Below are positions 8,476 through 17,230 of a stretch of 64,000 nt of DNA, one piece after another; positions within the stretch are counted from its first letter, which is position 1, and each line of letters starts with the position of its first letter. Made by a program: the position numbers and the translations under genes. The notes below the pieces were generated by a model. That model made no database searches and was not told the origin of the DNA. It was given only the letters and a program-made list of their open reading frames with translations. This DNA is from Marivivens sp. GTDB lineage: Bacteria; Pseudomonadota; Alphaproteobacteria; Rhodobacterales; Rhodobacteraceae. Location of the stretch: positions 1 through 64,000 of the forward strand of contig JAURFB010000004.1 of the NCBI GenBank assembly GCA_030827165.1, in the 5' to 3' direction.

Positions 8476-9018
8476 CTAGCGGCCCATGCGCGAGAGTTTC
8501 TCCTGAAGCGCGGCAAGCTCCTTCTTGATGTGGTCAAGATCATCGCCCTTTTCGGCGTCATCCTTGCCGTGCTTGCCGGCCATGATGCCGCCGGTCATGG
8601 CCTTGAAAAAGGCTTCCTGCTGGGCCTGCATGGCTTCAAAGCCGGGCATACGCGCCATCGGGTTGGCCTTGGCCATATTCTCCATCAGCTTCGACTGCCC
8701 GTCGCGGAGCATCTCGAACGAGGCGGCAAGGAACTGCGGCACCACCGAGCTGGCTTGCGTGGTGTAGCTGCGGACAAGATCGGTCAGCACATCGACCGGC
8801 AGGACACTTTCGCCCCGGCTCTCGTGTTCAGCGATGATCTGAAGGAGATATTGGCGGGTCAGGTCATCGCCCGATTTCAGATCGACGATCTGGACCTCGC
8901 GGCCCGCGCGGATGAACGTGGCAATATCTTCGAGGGTTACGTAATCGCTTGTCTCGGTGTTGTAGAGACGGCGGCTGGCGTAGCGCTTGATGAGAAGCGG
9001 TTTATCGGTCTCGGCCAC
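8476..9018 (-). CDS. phaR: Polyhydroxyalkanoate synthesis repressor PhaR
   Basis: This 180-residue DNA-binding regulator senses polyhydroxybutyrate and represses phasin and synthase genes when no granules are present. The N-terminal PHB/PHA accumulation regulator domain is recognisable (IKRYASRRLYNTETSDYVTLEDI, residues 10-32), followed by the DNA-binding helical part (VDVLTDLVRSYTTQ). The C-terminal third is charged, with a Lys/Asp-rich linker and a coiled-coil-like end (HIKKELAALQEKLSRM). It lies downstream of the phasin and synthase genes on the same strand. The palindromic CTGC-N3-GCAG boxes ahead of the phasin gene are its expected targets. Confidence 0.93.
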   Translation of the reverse strand: MAETDKPLLIKRYASRRLYNTETSDYVTLEDIATFIRAGREVQIVDLKSGDDLTRQYLLQIIAEHESRGESVLPVDVLTDLVRSYTTQASSVVPQFLAASFEMLRDGQSKLMENMAKANPMARMPGFEAMQAQQEAFFKAMTGGIMAGKHGKDDAEKGDDLDHIKKELAALQEKLSRMGR

Positions 9019-9110
9019 GTGTCTCTCCCGAACTGTTGCGGCGATGCAGCAAGCCTATGCCGCGATTGCACGCCTGTGAAGAGGGTAATGCCAAAGCGGC
9101 GAATGGCCGC

Positions 9111-9143
9111 AAATAAAAAAGGCGGGCCGCATTGCAGCCCGCC
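9111..9143 (-). terminator. Rho-independent terminator after the phasin gene
   Basis: Read on the minus strand, GGCGGGC (9143-9137) pairs with GCCCGCC (9127-9121) around a 9-base loop. A run of six T follows directly (9120-9115). It lies about 40 bases past the phasin stop and separates phasin transcription from phaR. Confidence 0.9.
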
Positions 9144-9184
9144 TCAGACATCCGGTCTCAGGGAGAAAAGACCGGGGTATTGGA

Positions 9185-9628
9185 TCAGTTGGTCGCGGCT
9201 TTCTTGGCAGCAGCGGAAACCTCGGCAGTCGCTTTGGTGGCGGCGGCAGTGACTTCCTCCGAGAGGTTCTTGCCAGCGCTGAGCAGAAGCTCGAGGGTCT
9301 CGGTCTGAACTTTCTTCGCAATCTCGGCAAAGGCAGCCATGTTTTCGGCAGCGACTTCGGCCGAAGTGGAGGCGAAGTCAGTCACCGACTTGGCATAGTC
9401 GGCCGGCTCGGCCTTGGCTTTCGAAACGGTCTGCAGCTTGCCGAGCGTGTCAGCGGTCCACTTGGCCGACAGGTCAGTCGACTTGCGGGCGGCGTCGATG
9501 GCGACGGCCGACATCTTCTCGGCGAGAGCCGACTGGCTCTTGAACATGTTTTCTACAACCTTGGTGTCGAACGGAAGCGCACCGAGGAAATCTTTGTAGG
9601 AGGCGGTGAAGTCTTGGGTCTTGGCCAT
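9185..9628 (-). CDS. phaP: Phasin (PHB granule surface protein)
   Basis: This 147-residue amphipathic protein coats polyhydroxybutyrate granules. It is rich in Ala, Lys, Glu and Thr with almost no aromatic residues after the first 30, and is predicted all-helical (phasin_2-like). The start MAKTQDFTASYKDF at 9628 is chosen because a purine-rich AAAGG element precedes it; longer in-frame versions would run through the operator region. The Ala/Lys-rich C-terminus (ATAEVSAAAKKAATN) is typical of granule proteins. It has its own terminator and an upstream array of PhaR-like boxes, so it is probably derepressed when granules titrate PhaR. Confidence 0.9.
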   Translation of the reverse strand: MAKTQDFTASYKDFLGALPFDTKVVENMFKSQSALAEKMSAVAIDAARKSTDLSAKWTADTLGKLQTVSKAKAEPADYAKSVTDFASTSAEVAAENMAAFAEIAKKVQTETLELLLSAGKNLSEEVTAAATKATAEVSAAAKKAATN

Positions 9629-9696
9629 TGGAGCAACCTTTCGGATCAAATCGCGGGAGGGAGGGCCCGCTGGAAATTTCATGATCCAAATATGCA

Positions 9697-9759
9697 TGCT
9701 GCACCGCAGCATTTCAAGTCTTTTTTCTGCACCGCAGCAAAATTTTTGCCGCAGCGCAA
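9697..9759. promoter_or_regulatory. PhaR-type operator boxes ahead of phaP
   Basis: Two copies of CTGC-ACC-GCAG are present: an extended palindrome TGCTGCACCGCAGCA at 9697-9711 and a second core at 9727-9737. A third, looser TTGC-N6-GCAA lies at 9746-9759. The consensus CTGC-N3-GCAG is what is recalled for PhaR of Rhodobacter/Paracoccus. The boxes lie 70-130 bases upstream of the phasin start and abut the 3' end of phaC, so the phaP promoter sits in the phaC-phaP gap. Confidence 0.8.
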
Positions 9760-9761
9760 TA

Positions 9762-11558
9762 TTATTCGGATTTCGCTGGAATCGCAGTCACATACGTCCC
9801 CGGCGCAGGTGCCAAAGAGGGGTGTTTCGCATCTCCGGGCTCCCGCGCAGAGACCATTTCTCCCGACTTTTTGTCGAGCCACTTCTCCCAGCGGGGCCAC
9901 CAGCTGCCCTCGTGCTTGTCGCCTGTCGCCTGCCAATCCTCGGCCGACAGATCATATTCGGGGTTGGTCCAGTGGCCGTATTTGTTCTTCGACGGCGGGT
10001 TCACGATCCCCGCAATATGGCCCGATTCCGATAGGATGAAGGTCTTGTCCTTCGACCCCATCTGCTGAAACCCCGCAAAGGAGGCTTTCCAAGGGGCGAT
10101 GTGGTCGGTTTCGCAGGCAATGGCGCAAACCGGAACGATCACATCCCTGATCTGAACAGTCTCGCCGCAGATCTCGAACCCGTCTTTCAAGAAACCGTTG
10201 GCTTGACACAGCCCACGCAGATATTCGACCGCCATCTTGGCCGGCAGGTTGGTCCCGTCGCCGTTCCAGTAGAGCAGATCGAAGGCGGGCGGCGTCTGGC
10301 CCATCATGTAGCTGCGGATCGCGGGCGCATAGATCAGGTCGTTCGAGCGCAGGAACGAGAAGGTGCGCGACATGAAATACTTGTCGAGAATGCCTTTCTC
10401 GGTCACTTCCTCCTCGATCCCGTCCACGAAATCGTCGCTCAGGAAAACGCCCACCTCACCCTGATCTTCAAAATTGGTCAGGGTTGTGAAGAAGGTTGCC
10501 GATCGAACCGACTTGTCCTTCCGCTTTTTCATCAGCGCCAGCGTCAGCGAGAGGGTCGTCCCGGCGATGCAATAGCCGACGGCGTTGACCTCCTTGGTGC
10601 CGCAGATGGCCTTGGCCTCGCGGATCGCGGCCAGATAGCCCTCTTCGACATAATCGGACATCCCCACATCGGCATAGCTTGGATCGGGATTGACCCAGCT
10701 CACCACGAACAGCGTATAGCCCTGATCGACGATCCACTTGATCAGCGAGTTCTGGGCCTTGAGATCGAGAATGTAGAACTTGTTGATCCACGGCGGAAAG
10801 ATCACGATCGGGATCTCGTGCACCTGCTTGGTGCTGGGCCGGTATTGGATCAGCTCCATCATCCGGTTGCGATAGACCACCTCGCCCGGCGTGGTGCCAA
10901 GGTTTTCGCCAACTTTGAACGAATCCTTGTCGGCCAATGAAACAACCAGATCGCCATCGCTCGCCTCAAGATCGCGCACCAGGTTTTCAAGGCCGTCGAC
11001 AAGGCTCTGCCCCTGGGTCTCGGCGGCCCGCTCAAGCGCCTCCGGGTTGGTACCCAGGAAATTGGTCGGGCTGAACATGTCGACGATCTGCCGCGAAAAG
11101 AAATCGAGCCGCTTGCGGTCGGCCGCATCGAGCCCGTCGATGTCGGCCACCGTTTGATGCACGGCTTCGGCATTCATCAGGTATTGCTGCTTGAGAAAAT
11201 TGAAATAGGGATTGCTGTCCCAGGCGGGATTGGCAAACCGCTTGTCCTTGGGGCCGGTATCGTCGGGGGCTTCGAACTTGCCCTCGGCCAGCTTCTGTTG
11301 GGCCTCAAGATAATGCTTGAGCGACTTGCCCCAATAGCCGACCTGATGTTCGAGGAGTTTGGCCGGATTTTGCATCATTTCGGCCAGATAGGCCGCGGCC
11401 GCCTTCATATAGAGATCCTGGCCCGGCCCTTCGAGCGAGCTGCGCGGCAGCTTCTTGCGGCCCATCGCGGCAACAAGACGTGCGTTCAATACTTCGAGCC
11501 TGGCAATGTTGGCTTCAAGCTTTTCGAGATTGTCCGAGTTATCTTCGTTCATATTCAT
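9762..11558 (-). CDS. phaC: Class I poly(3-hydroxyalkanoate) synthase
   Basis: This 598-residue granule-bound enzyme polymerises 3-hydroxybutyryl-CoA into PHB. The lipase-like box GYCIAG places the catalytic Cys at residue 330. The partner Asp is in CETDHIAPW and the catalytic His in ESGHIAGIVNPP near the C-terminus. The conserved PPWINKFYILDL and WVNPDPS stretches mark class I/II synthases, and the absence of a phaE or phaR-subunit partner favours class I. Length fits class I (about 590 residues). It is transcribed divergently from the depolymerase gene; the 110-base gap between the two starts carries inverted repeats. Confidence 0.96.
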   Translation of the reverse strand: MNMNEDNSDNLEKLEANIARLEVLNARLVAAMGRKKLPRSSLEGPGQDLYMKAAAAYLAEMMQNPAKLLEHQVGYWGKSLKHYLEAQQKLAEGKFEAPDDTGPKDKRFANPAWDSNPYFNFLKQQYLMNAEAVHQTVADIDGLDAADRKRLDFFSRQIVDMFSPTNFLGTNPEALERAAETQGQSLVDGLENLVRDLEASDGDLVVSLADKDSFKVGENLGTTPGEVVYRNRMMELIQYRPSTKQVHEIPIVIFPPWINKFYILDLKAQNSLIKWIVDQGYTLFVVSWVNPDPSYADVGMSDYVEEGYLAAIREAKAICGTKEVNAVGYCIAGTTLSLTLALMKKRKDKSVRSATFFTTLTNFEDQGEVGVFLSDDFVDGIEEEVTEKGILDKYFMSRTFSFLRSNDLIYAPAIRSYMMGQTPPAFDLLYWNGDGTNLPAKMAVEYLRGLCQANGFLKDGFEICGETVQIRDVIVPVCAIACETDHIAPWKASFAGFQQMGSKDKTFILSESGHIAGIVNPPSKNKYGHWTNPEYDLSAEDWQATGDKHEGSWWPRWEKWLDKKSGEMVSAREPGDAKHPSLAPAPGTYVTAIPAKSE

Positions 11559-11591
11559 TTCTCGAGTTGTAATATAATTTGCATCGGCCTA

Positions 11592-11632
11592 ACTTTGCAC
11601 TTGCAGCATTTCCTGTGCCGCACCCGCAAAGT
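11592..11632. promoter_or_regulatory. Inverted repeat in the phaC/phaZ divergent promoter
   Basis: ACTTTGC at 11592-11598 is mirrored by GCAAAGT at 11626-11632. Between them are further TGC/GCA elements (TTGCAGCA, TGTGCCGCA). This TGC-rich composition resembles PhaR targets, although no exact CTGC-N3-GCAG is present. Joint control of synthase and depolymerase is inferred. Confidence 0.45.
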
Positions 11633-11668
11633 CAATGTGGCAATCGCACCCCGTCGAGGAGCCTTCAG

Positions 11669-12937
11669 TTGAAGTATATGATGACCTACGACCTGATGGA
11701 AACCATGCGCAACACAAACCAGTGGCTTGGTGCGACAGCGCGGGCCTTTGCCGCTTATCCGATGATGGCGCCGGCAGCCAATCCATGGGTCGAATGGCTG
11801 GGTGCTTGGGGCGAGGTTACGGAGCGCAGTTTCGAGCGCATGGTCACCAAGCCCGACTGGGGCATCGGCGCGGTCACGACCGAGGATGGCAAGGATCATA
11901 CCGTTCGCATTGAAACTGTTGTCCGCAAGCCGTTCGGCGATCTCATCCATTTCCTTGTGCCTGGTCGCAAGCCTCGCAAGCGGCGGGTGATGCTGGTTGC
12001 GCCGATGTCTGGCCACTACGCGACACTTCTGCGCAAGACCGTCATCAGCCTCCTGCCCGATTGCGATGTCTATGTCACCGATTGGCACAATGCCCGCGAC
12101 ATCCCGGTGAGCGAAGGCAAGTTCGACGTCGAGGACTATACCCTCTACCTCGTCGAATTCATGCGCCACCTTGGCCCCGATACCCATGTGATCGCCATTT
12201 GCCAGCCCGCGCCGCTGACCCTTGCCGCGACCGCCTATCTCGCCGAGGAGGATCCCGCAGCGCAGCCCCGTTCGCTGACCCTCATTGGCGGGCCGATCGA
12301 CCCCGAGGCCAACCACACCGAGGTCACAGACTTTGGGCGCACCGTCACGATGGGTCAGCTCGAGCAGACGATGATCCAGCGGGTCGGCTTCAAGTTCGAT
12401 GGCGTCGGCCGGATGGTCTATCCGGGGCTCCTGCAGCTTGCTTCTTTCGTGTCGATGAACGCGGCCACGCATAGCCGCGCTTTCTCGGACCAGATCTTCC
12501 GCGTCGCCAAGGGCGAGGCCTCGGATCACGACAAGCACAACACCTTCTATGACGAATATCTGGCCGTGATGGATATGACGGCCGAGTTCTATCTCTCGAC
12601 CGTCGAGCGCGTGTTCAAGAACCGCGAGATCGCCCGCAACGTCTTTACCGTCGGCGGACGCCATGTCGATTTCTCGAAAATCACCACGGTCGCAGTGAAG
12701 ACCGTCGAAGGCGAAGACGACGACATTTCCGCCCCTGGCCAGTGCAAGGCGGCGCTCGATCTTCTGACCGGCCTGCCGGACGCGAAAAAGGCATGGCACC
12801 TAGAGCCCGGCGCCGGTCACTACGGCATTTTCGCAGGGCGCAGCTGGCGCAACAATATCCGCCCCTTGGTCCTTGATTTCATCGACGCCAACTCGGGCGA
12901 GGCCAAACCGCAAAAACCGAAGATCGTCGCCGCCTAA
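11669..12937 (+). CDS. phaZ: Intracellular polyhydroxybutyrate depolymerase
   Basis: This 422-residue enzyme hydrolyses stored PHB inside the cell. It belongs to the PhaZa1-type family with a Cys nucleophile: the box reads VIAICQPAPLTLAATAYL, and the conserved RRVMLVAPMSGHYATLLRKT and WHNARDIPVSEGKFDVEDY blocks are present. The probable start is a TTG at 11669 with GAGGAG at 11656-11661, giving MKYMMTYDLMETMR; the ATG codons at 11678 and 11681 are alternatives with poorer spacing. Normal family length is about 420 residues. It diverges from phaC and converges with a small hydrolase gene, overlapping by 4 bases. Confidence 0.94.
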   Translation: MKYMMTYDLMETMRNTNQWLGATARAFAAYPMMAPAANPWVEWLGAWGEVTERSFERMVTKPDWGIGAVTTEDGKDHTVRIETVVRKPFGDLIHFLVPGRKPRKRRVMLVAPMSGHYATLLRKTVISLLPDCDVYVTDWHNARDIPVSEGKFDVEDYTLYLVEFMRHLGPDTHVIAICQPAPLTLAATAYLAEEDPAAQPRSLTLIGGPIDPEANHTEVTDFGRTVTMGQLEQTMIQRVGFKFDGVGRMVYPGLLQLASFVSMNAATHSRAFSDQIFRVAKGEASDHDKHNTFYDEYLAVMDMTAEFYLSTVERVFKNREIARNVFTVGGRHVDFSKITTVAVKTVEGEDDDISAPGQCKAALDLLTGLPDAKKAWHLEPGAGHYGIFAGRSWRNNIRPLVLDFIDANSGEAKPQKPKIVAA

Positions 12938-12944
12938 AGCGGCG
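12928..12944. terminator. Short hairpin at the phaZ stop codon
   Basis: CGCCGC (12928-12933) and GCGGCG (12939-12944) form a 6-bp stem around the convergent stop codons of phaZ and the hydrolase gene. There is no T-run, so function as a terminator is doubtful. Confidence 0.3.
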
Positions 12945-13638
12945 GCAGGTTCAGCCAGCTTCGCAGCGTCGTTGTCACAACGTCGGGCTGTTCAAGCGTG
13001 GGGACCATGCCGGCCCCTTCGATCAGCGCCAGATGCCCCTTCGGCATCAACTCGGCCAGAAATTCGTGCCGCCGCACCGGGATCGTCGGGTCCGACCCGC
13101 CGCAGACAATCAACGCCTGCACCATCGACTTGCGCAGCAACGCCTGCTGATCCTTGCGCTTTTGCATCAGTCGCTCTTGCCGCACATAGGTTTCAGCGCC
13201 AATCGCCCGACCCATCTCTGTCATCTGGACCACAATATCGGTCCGCCGGGGGGAAGGGTGGAAATTGGCCGGGCCGAATTCCTGTTTGACGATCTCGAAA
13301 AAGCGTCCGGACTTGGCCGCCACTATTCGCGGCTCGCGCGCGGCGGCCTCATTGGGGGTGTCGGACTGGGCCGACGTGTTGATCAAGGCGAGACGACCGA
13401 TGCGCTCGGGCGCAAGGCGCAGAATCTCGATGGCGATCACGCCGCCAAGGCCCAAGCCGCAGAGCGAAACCTTGCTTGGCAGCGCCTCGAGAATCTCGGT
13501 CGCGACATCTTCGACAGCGTCGTGCTTGCCGGTGGGCAGGACCATGATCGGCAGGTGCCGAGAAAGGGCGGCGATCTGCGGTGCGAACACCCGCGCATCC
13601 GACAGAAGGCCGGGGAGAAGGACAAGCGGATCGCTCAT
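12934..13638 (-). CDS. Alpha/beta-fold hydrolase
   Basis: This 234-residue alpha/beta hydrolase opens with DPLVLLPGLLSDARVFAPQ (oxyanion-hole region). The nucleophile elbow is GLGLGGVIAIEIL, where the usual central Ser of GxSxG is replaced (G-L-G-L-G), so the nucleophile is missing or displaced. The acid region (VCGGSDPTIP) is visible, but a clear catalytic His is not: the expected C-terminal position reads EGAGMVPTLEQP. Start at 13638 gives the normal fold start; longer frames add an unrelated N-terminus. It may therefore be a non-catalytic or atypical member. Substrate unknown. Confidence 0.75.
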   Translation of the reverse strand: MSDPLVLLPGLLSDARVFAPQIAALSRHLPIMVLPTGKHDAVEDVATEILEALPSKVSLCGLGLGGVIAIEILRLAPERIGRLALINTSAQSDTPNEAAAREPRIVAAKSGRFFEIVKQEFGPANFHPSPRRTDIVVQMTEMGRAIGAETYVRQERLMQKRKDQQALLRKSMVQALIVCGGSDPTIPVRRHEFLAELMPKGHLALIEGAGMVPTLEQPDVVTTTLRSWLNLPPL

Positions 13639-13740
13639 GGTCGCGGCTCGGGGATGGACAACAGGATCTGCCTCGGAAAATCTGCAGGTCTTCGCCCGCC
13701 TCGCCGCACCATGCCCCAAACCGCCCGCGGCGAGAAGCCC

Positions 13741-14484
13741 TCAAGCGATCCGTTCAGACACATCGGCGATGCTTTGCGCGATCAAGGCGAGGCAATCGGG
13801 GGTCGAGAACCGGTGGTCGGCGTCTTTGACAATGGTCAGGCGGATATCGGGGCCGGCGGCGTGGGCGAGCAGCCGGTGCGCGAAGCCAAGGTCAACGTCG
13901 GTATCGTTGGTGCCATGAAGGAACCGCGCTGGCATGGGCAGTGGCAGGGGGCGGCGAAGAACAAGGCGCTCACGCCCCTCCTCGATCATCCGGCGCGAGA
14001 AGATGTAGGGTTCGCCATAGCCGGACGGCAGGGCTACGAAGCCGTTTTGAGCCAGCTCCACCTTCTGGGCATCGGAAAATTTGGCCCACAAATCATCTTC
14101 GGTGAAATCCGGCGCGGCGGCGATGGTGACGATACCGGCCACCTTTTCGGGGCGCTCACGGGCCAAGAGAAGGGTTTGCCAACCGCCCATCGATGACCCC
14201 ACGAGGATCACCTTGTCTTCCAGCAGGTCGATCGCTGCGCTGGCATCCTCGAACCAGTCCCCGATCGCCCCTTCCTCGAAAGTGCCGCTGCTGAGGCCGT
14301 GGCCGGAATAGTCGAACCGCAAGAACGGGCGCCCCTTGCTCTTCGCCCAGTCCTCGAGAAAGATCGCCTTGGTGCCTTCCATGTCGGATTTGAGCCCGCC
14401 GAGAAATACCACCGGACCCCCCCGCCCCTCGGTCAGGTTATAAGCGATCTTCCGGCCCTGTGGCGTGGTGAGAGTCTCGGTCAT
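13741..14484 (-). CDS. Alpha/beta hydrolase (serine esterase/peptidase type)
   Basis: This 247-residue cytoplasmic hydrolase has an intact nucleophile elbow VGSSMGGWQTLLLA. The oxyanion region is VVFLGGLKSDMEGTKA, the acid lies in LHGTNDTDVDLG, and the His in VKDADHRFSTPD. The order fits the BEM46/serine-aminopeptidase-like group often called carboxylesterases in Alphaproteobacteria. It is in the same orientation as the preceding small hydrolase, with a gap of about 100 bases. Substrate unknown. Confidence 0.85.
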   Translation of the reverse strand: MTETLTTPQGRKIAYNLTEGRGGPVVFLGGLKSDMEGTKAIFLEDWAKSKGRPFLRFDYSGHGLSSGTFEEGAIGDWFEDASAAIDLLEDKVILVGSSMGGWQTLLLARERPEKVAGIVTIAAAPDFTEDDLWAKFSDAQKVELAQNGFVALPSGYGEPYIFSRRMIEEGRERLVLRRPLPLPMPARFLHGTNDTDVDLGFAHRLLAHAAGPDIRLTIVKDADHRFSTPDCLALIAQSIADVSERIA

Positions 14485-14639
14485 TTCGGCTCCTGTGTCT
14501 TGCCCGCCACCTTCGCGCCGGGGGCGTTGGAAGGCAAGGCGCGGGGCTTGACGCTTGGGGCAAAAAACGGCACCTAGCCGCTACACATAACCCGCAACCG
14601 GGCGTTCCGTGGGCGCCAAACTGACGAGGAGCCAGGCCG

Positions 14640-16586
14640 ATGAGCCAGATTTCCCTGACCTTTCCCGATGGTAATTCGCGTAGCTATGAGGCTGGCGTGA
14701 CTCCTGCCGAGGTCGCCGCCTCGATCGCGACCTCGCTCGCCAAAAAGGCCATTTCCGCGCAGGTGAACGGCAAGCACTGGGATCTCCAGTGGCCGATCAG
14801 CGCAGACGCGACCATTGCGATCAATACGATGAAGGACGAGGCGCCCGCCCTGGAACTCGTACGCCACGACCTTGCGCATATCATGGCCCGCGCCGTGCAA
14901 GAGATCTGGCCCGATGTGAAGGTCACCATCGGCCCCGTCATCGACAACGGCTGGTATTACGATTTCGACCGAGCCGAGCCCTTCACCCCCGAAGACCTTG
15001 GCGCCATCGAGAAAAAGATGCGCGAGATCATCAACCGCCGCGACCCGGTGACCACCGAGGTCTGGGATCGCGCCCGCGCCATTAAGTTCTACGAGGCCAA
15101 TAACGAGCCCTATAAGGTCGAGCTGATCGACGCGATCCCTGGTGACGAGCCGCTCAGGATGTATTGGCACGGCCATTGGCAGGATCTCTGCCGAGGCCCG
15201 CACCTGCAAAACACGGGCCAGGTTCCGGCCGATGCCTTCAAGCTGATGAGCGTGGCCGGCGCCTACTGGCGCGGCGATTCCAATCGCGCCCAACTTCAGC
15301 GCATCTATGGTGCAGCATTCCTCAACAAGGAAGACCTCAAGGCCTATCTCCACCGCCTCGAAGAGGCCGCCAAGCGCGATCACCGCAAGCTTGGCAAGGA
15401 GATGGAACTTTTCCACATGCAAGAAGAAGCGCCCGGTCAGGTCTTCTGGCATCCGAACGGCTGGACGATCTACACCCAGCTTCAAGACTATATGCGCCGC
15501 CAGCAGACGCGCGGCGGCTATGTCGAGGTGAACACGCCGCAGGTCGTCAATCGTCATCTTTGGGAAAAGTCGGGCCACTGGGCCAACTATCAGGAGAATA
15601 TGTTCATCGTCGAAGTCGACGAGGAACACGCCCGCGAAAAGACGATCAATGCATTGAAACCGATGAACTGCCCCTGCCACGTGCAGGTGTTCAACGTCGG
15701 CCTCAAATCCTACCGCGACCTGCCGCTGCGCATGGCCGAGTTCGGCTCTTGCGCCCGCTACGAGCCCTCGGGCGCGCTGCACGGGATCATGCGGGTGCGC
15801 GGCTTTACGCAAGACGATGCGCATATCTTCTGCGAGGAAAGCCAGATCGAGAGCGAAACCAAACGGTTCATCGAGTTTCTGTCAAATATCTATCGCGATC
15901 TCGGCTTTGTGAGCTTCAAGGTCAAGTTCTCGACCCGGCCCGAAAAGCGCGCGGGAAGCGACGAGACCTGGGACCGCGCCGAGGGGGCGCTGGCCAATGC
16001 GACCACAGCGGCGGGCTATGCCTATGAGGTCAACCCCGGCGAGGGCGCCTTTTATGGGCCCAAGCTCGAGTTCGTCCTCACCGACGCCATCGGCCGGGAT
16101 TGGCAGTGCGGCACCCTGCAGGTGGACTTTGTTCTGCCCGAGCGGCTTGACGCCAACTATATCGGCGCGGACGGCGCCAAGCACCGCCCGGTGATGCTTC
16201 ACCGTGCGACGCTGGGTTCATTCGAGCGGTTCATCGGCATCTTGATCGAGGAACACGCTGGCAAGCTGCCCTTCTGGCTCGCGCCACGGCAGGTTGTCGT
16301 GGCCTCGATCGTGTCTGATGCCGACGACTATGTGAGCGAGGTCGTCTCCGCCCTGAGAAAGGCCGGCGTCCGGGCCGAAGCCGATACGCGCAACGAGAAG
16401 ATCAACTACAAGGTCCGCGAGCATTCGCTGGGCAAGGTGCCGGCGATCCTCGCCGTGGGCGCACGCGAGGTTGAGGAACGGACCGTCTCGGTGCGCCGCC
16501 TTGGCGAGACGCAAACTTCGGTCACGAGCCTCGACGAAATCGTGAGCACCCTGTCGAAAGAAGCGACGCCGCCCGACCTTTTCTAA
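14640..16586 (+). CDS. thrS: Threonyl-tRNA synthetase
   Basis: This 648-residue class II synthetase charges tRNA-Thr. The N-terminal TGS domain covers residues 1-62. It is followed by the editing/SAD domain ([16 protein letters not shown] and the metal-binding [10 protein letters not shown]), and the catalytic core with [10 protein letters not shown] and the motif 2 region [20 protein letters not shown]. The C-terminal anticodon-binding domain includes [18 protein letters not shown]. The start at 14640 follows AGGAG. A strong terminator lies 27 bases past the stop. Length and domain order are normal. Confidence 0.98.
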   Translation: MSQISLTFPDGNSRSYEAGVTPAEVAASIATSLAKKAISAQVNGKHWDLQWPISADATIAINTMKDEAPALELVRHDLAHIMARAVQEIWPDVKVTIGPVIDNGWYYDFDRAEPFTPEDLGAIEKKMREIINRRDPVTTEVWDRARAIKFYEANNEPYKVELIDAIPGDEPLRMYWHGHWQDLCRGPHLQNTGQVPADAFKLMSVAGAYWRGDSNRAQLQRIYGAAFLNKEDLKAYLHRLEEAAKRDHRKLGKEMELFHMQEEAPGQVFWHPNGWTIYTQLQDYMRRQQTRGGYVEVNTPQVVNRHLWEKSGHWANYQENMFIVEVDEEHAREKTINALKPMNCPCHVQVFNVGLKSYRDLPLRMAEFGSCARYEPSGALHGIMRVRGFTQDDAHIFCEESQIESETKRFIEFLSNIYRDLGFVSFKVKFSTRPEKRAGSDETWDRAEGALANATTAAGYAYEVNPGEGAFYGPKLEFVLTDAIGRDWQCGTLQVDFVLPERLDANYIGADGAKHRPVMLHRATLGSFERFIGILIEEHAGKLPFWLAPRQVVVASIVSDADDYVSEVVSALRKAGVRAEADTRNEKINYKVREHSLGKVPAILAVGAREVEERTVSVRRLGETQTSVTSLDEIVSTLSKEATPPDLF

Positions 16587-16612
16587 CAAATCGCTCAGCG
16601 ACAACGCCGATT

Positions 16613-16647
16613 GGCCCGCCGGGGAAAAACCGGCGGGCCTTTTCGTT
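16613..16647 (+). terminator. Rho-independent terminator after thrS
   Basis: GGCCCGCCGG (16613-16622) pairs with CCGGCGGGCC (16630-16639) around GGAAAAA. The downstream tract is TTTTCGTTT. It isolates the following bufferin-type operon from thrS transcription. Confidence 0.92.
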
Positions 16648-16819
16648 TCAATGCCTTAGCTTCGGGCATTCGGATCTTTCTCACAGTTGGGCCTCACCGG
16701 CGATCACTCACACGCGAGGCACGAGGCCGTGAATTCCCAGTGTGTCCTTGCCCCCCGTAGCCTTTGCCCATCGCCGCAACGTCGCGGCGCTGCTCGAATG
16801 CCCAAAGAAAGGGAGATCA

Positions 16820-17170
16820 ATGTCGAAAACCTCGAAAACCATTTTTGTCGCCTCCGCCGTCGCCACGGCAATTACTTCGCTCGCCCACACCGCCGGCGCC
16901 GCCGGTGAAGAGAAATGCTATGGCGTTTCGCTGGCGGGAGAGAACGATTGCGCCGCGGGCCCCGGCACCTCCTGCGCCGGCTCCTCCACCGTCGATTACC
17001 AGGGCAATGCCTGGAGCCTTGTTCCCGAAGGCACCTGCGAAACGATGATGCTGCCCGATGGCCGCCACGGCGCATTGGCCTCGGCTCTTGAAGAAGAAGG
17101 CTTCTTTGGCCTCGCCCGCGACCTTCCCGAAGGCATGTCGACCGAGGGCCTCAAGTCCGTCGAGATGTAA
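16820..17170 (+). CDS. bufA: DUF2282 (BufA-type) secreted Cys-rich precursor peptide
   Basis: This 116-residue exported peptide is the likely substrate of the enzyme encoded next. It starts at 16820 after GGGAG, and residues 1-28 form a Sec signal (hydrophobic core [14 protein letters not shown], Ala-rich cut site before GEEKC). Four Cys lie at residues 33, 44, 52 and 73 in the DUF2282 contexts [17 protein letters not shown] and PEGTC. Family knowledge: such peptides are modified on Cys by a DUF692 enzyme and bind copper in the periplasm (bufferins). Unusually, about 43 residues follow the last Cys ([17 protein letters not shown]...), where typical members end soon after it. A GC hairpin follows the stop. 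Role in metal buffering is inferred. Confidence 0.85.
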   Translation: MSKTSKTIFVASAVATAITSLAHTAGAAGEEKCYGVSLAGENDCAAGPGTSCAGSSTVDYQGNAWSLVPEGTCETMMLPDGRHGALASALEEEGFFGLARDLPEGMSTEGLKSVEM

Positions 17171-17187
17171 GCCGCCACTCAGCGCAT

Positions 17188-17209
17188 GGGGCCGGTGCAA
17201 GCCGGCCCC
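17188..17209 (+). terminator. Hairpin between precursor and modification genes
   Basis: GGGGCCGG (17188-17195) and CCGGCCCC (17202-17209) form an exact 8-bp stem with a 6-base loop, 18 bases after the bufA stop. No T-run follows, so partial termination or 3'-end protection of the precursor mRNA is more likely than full termination. Either would give excess peptide over enzyme. Confidence 0.6.
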
Positions 17210-17230
17210 GACCACGCGAAGGAGACCCAG

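Noticed and set aside
9055-9330. Separate small gene overlapping the phasin 3' end on the minus strand
   Set aside because: It spans the phasin terminator, is Arg/Pro-rich, and lies in another frame of the phasin gene.
16757-16783. ECF-sigma-like promoter GTAGCC-N17-CGTC ahead of bufA
   Set aside because: The -35 part deviates from the recalled consensus and such short matches are frequent in GC-rich DNA; left as an untested possibility.
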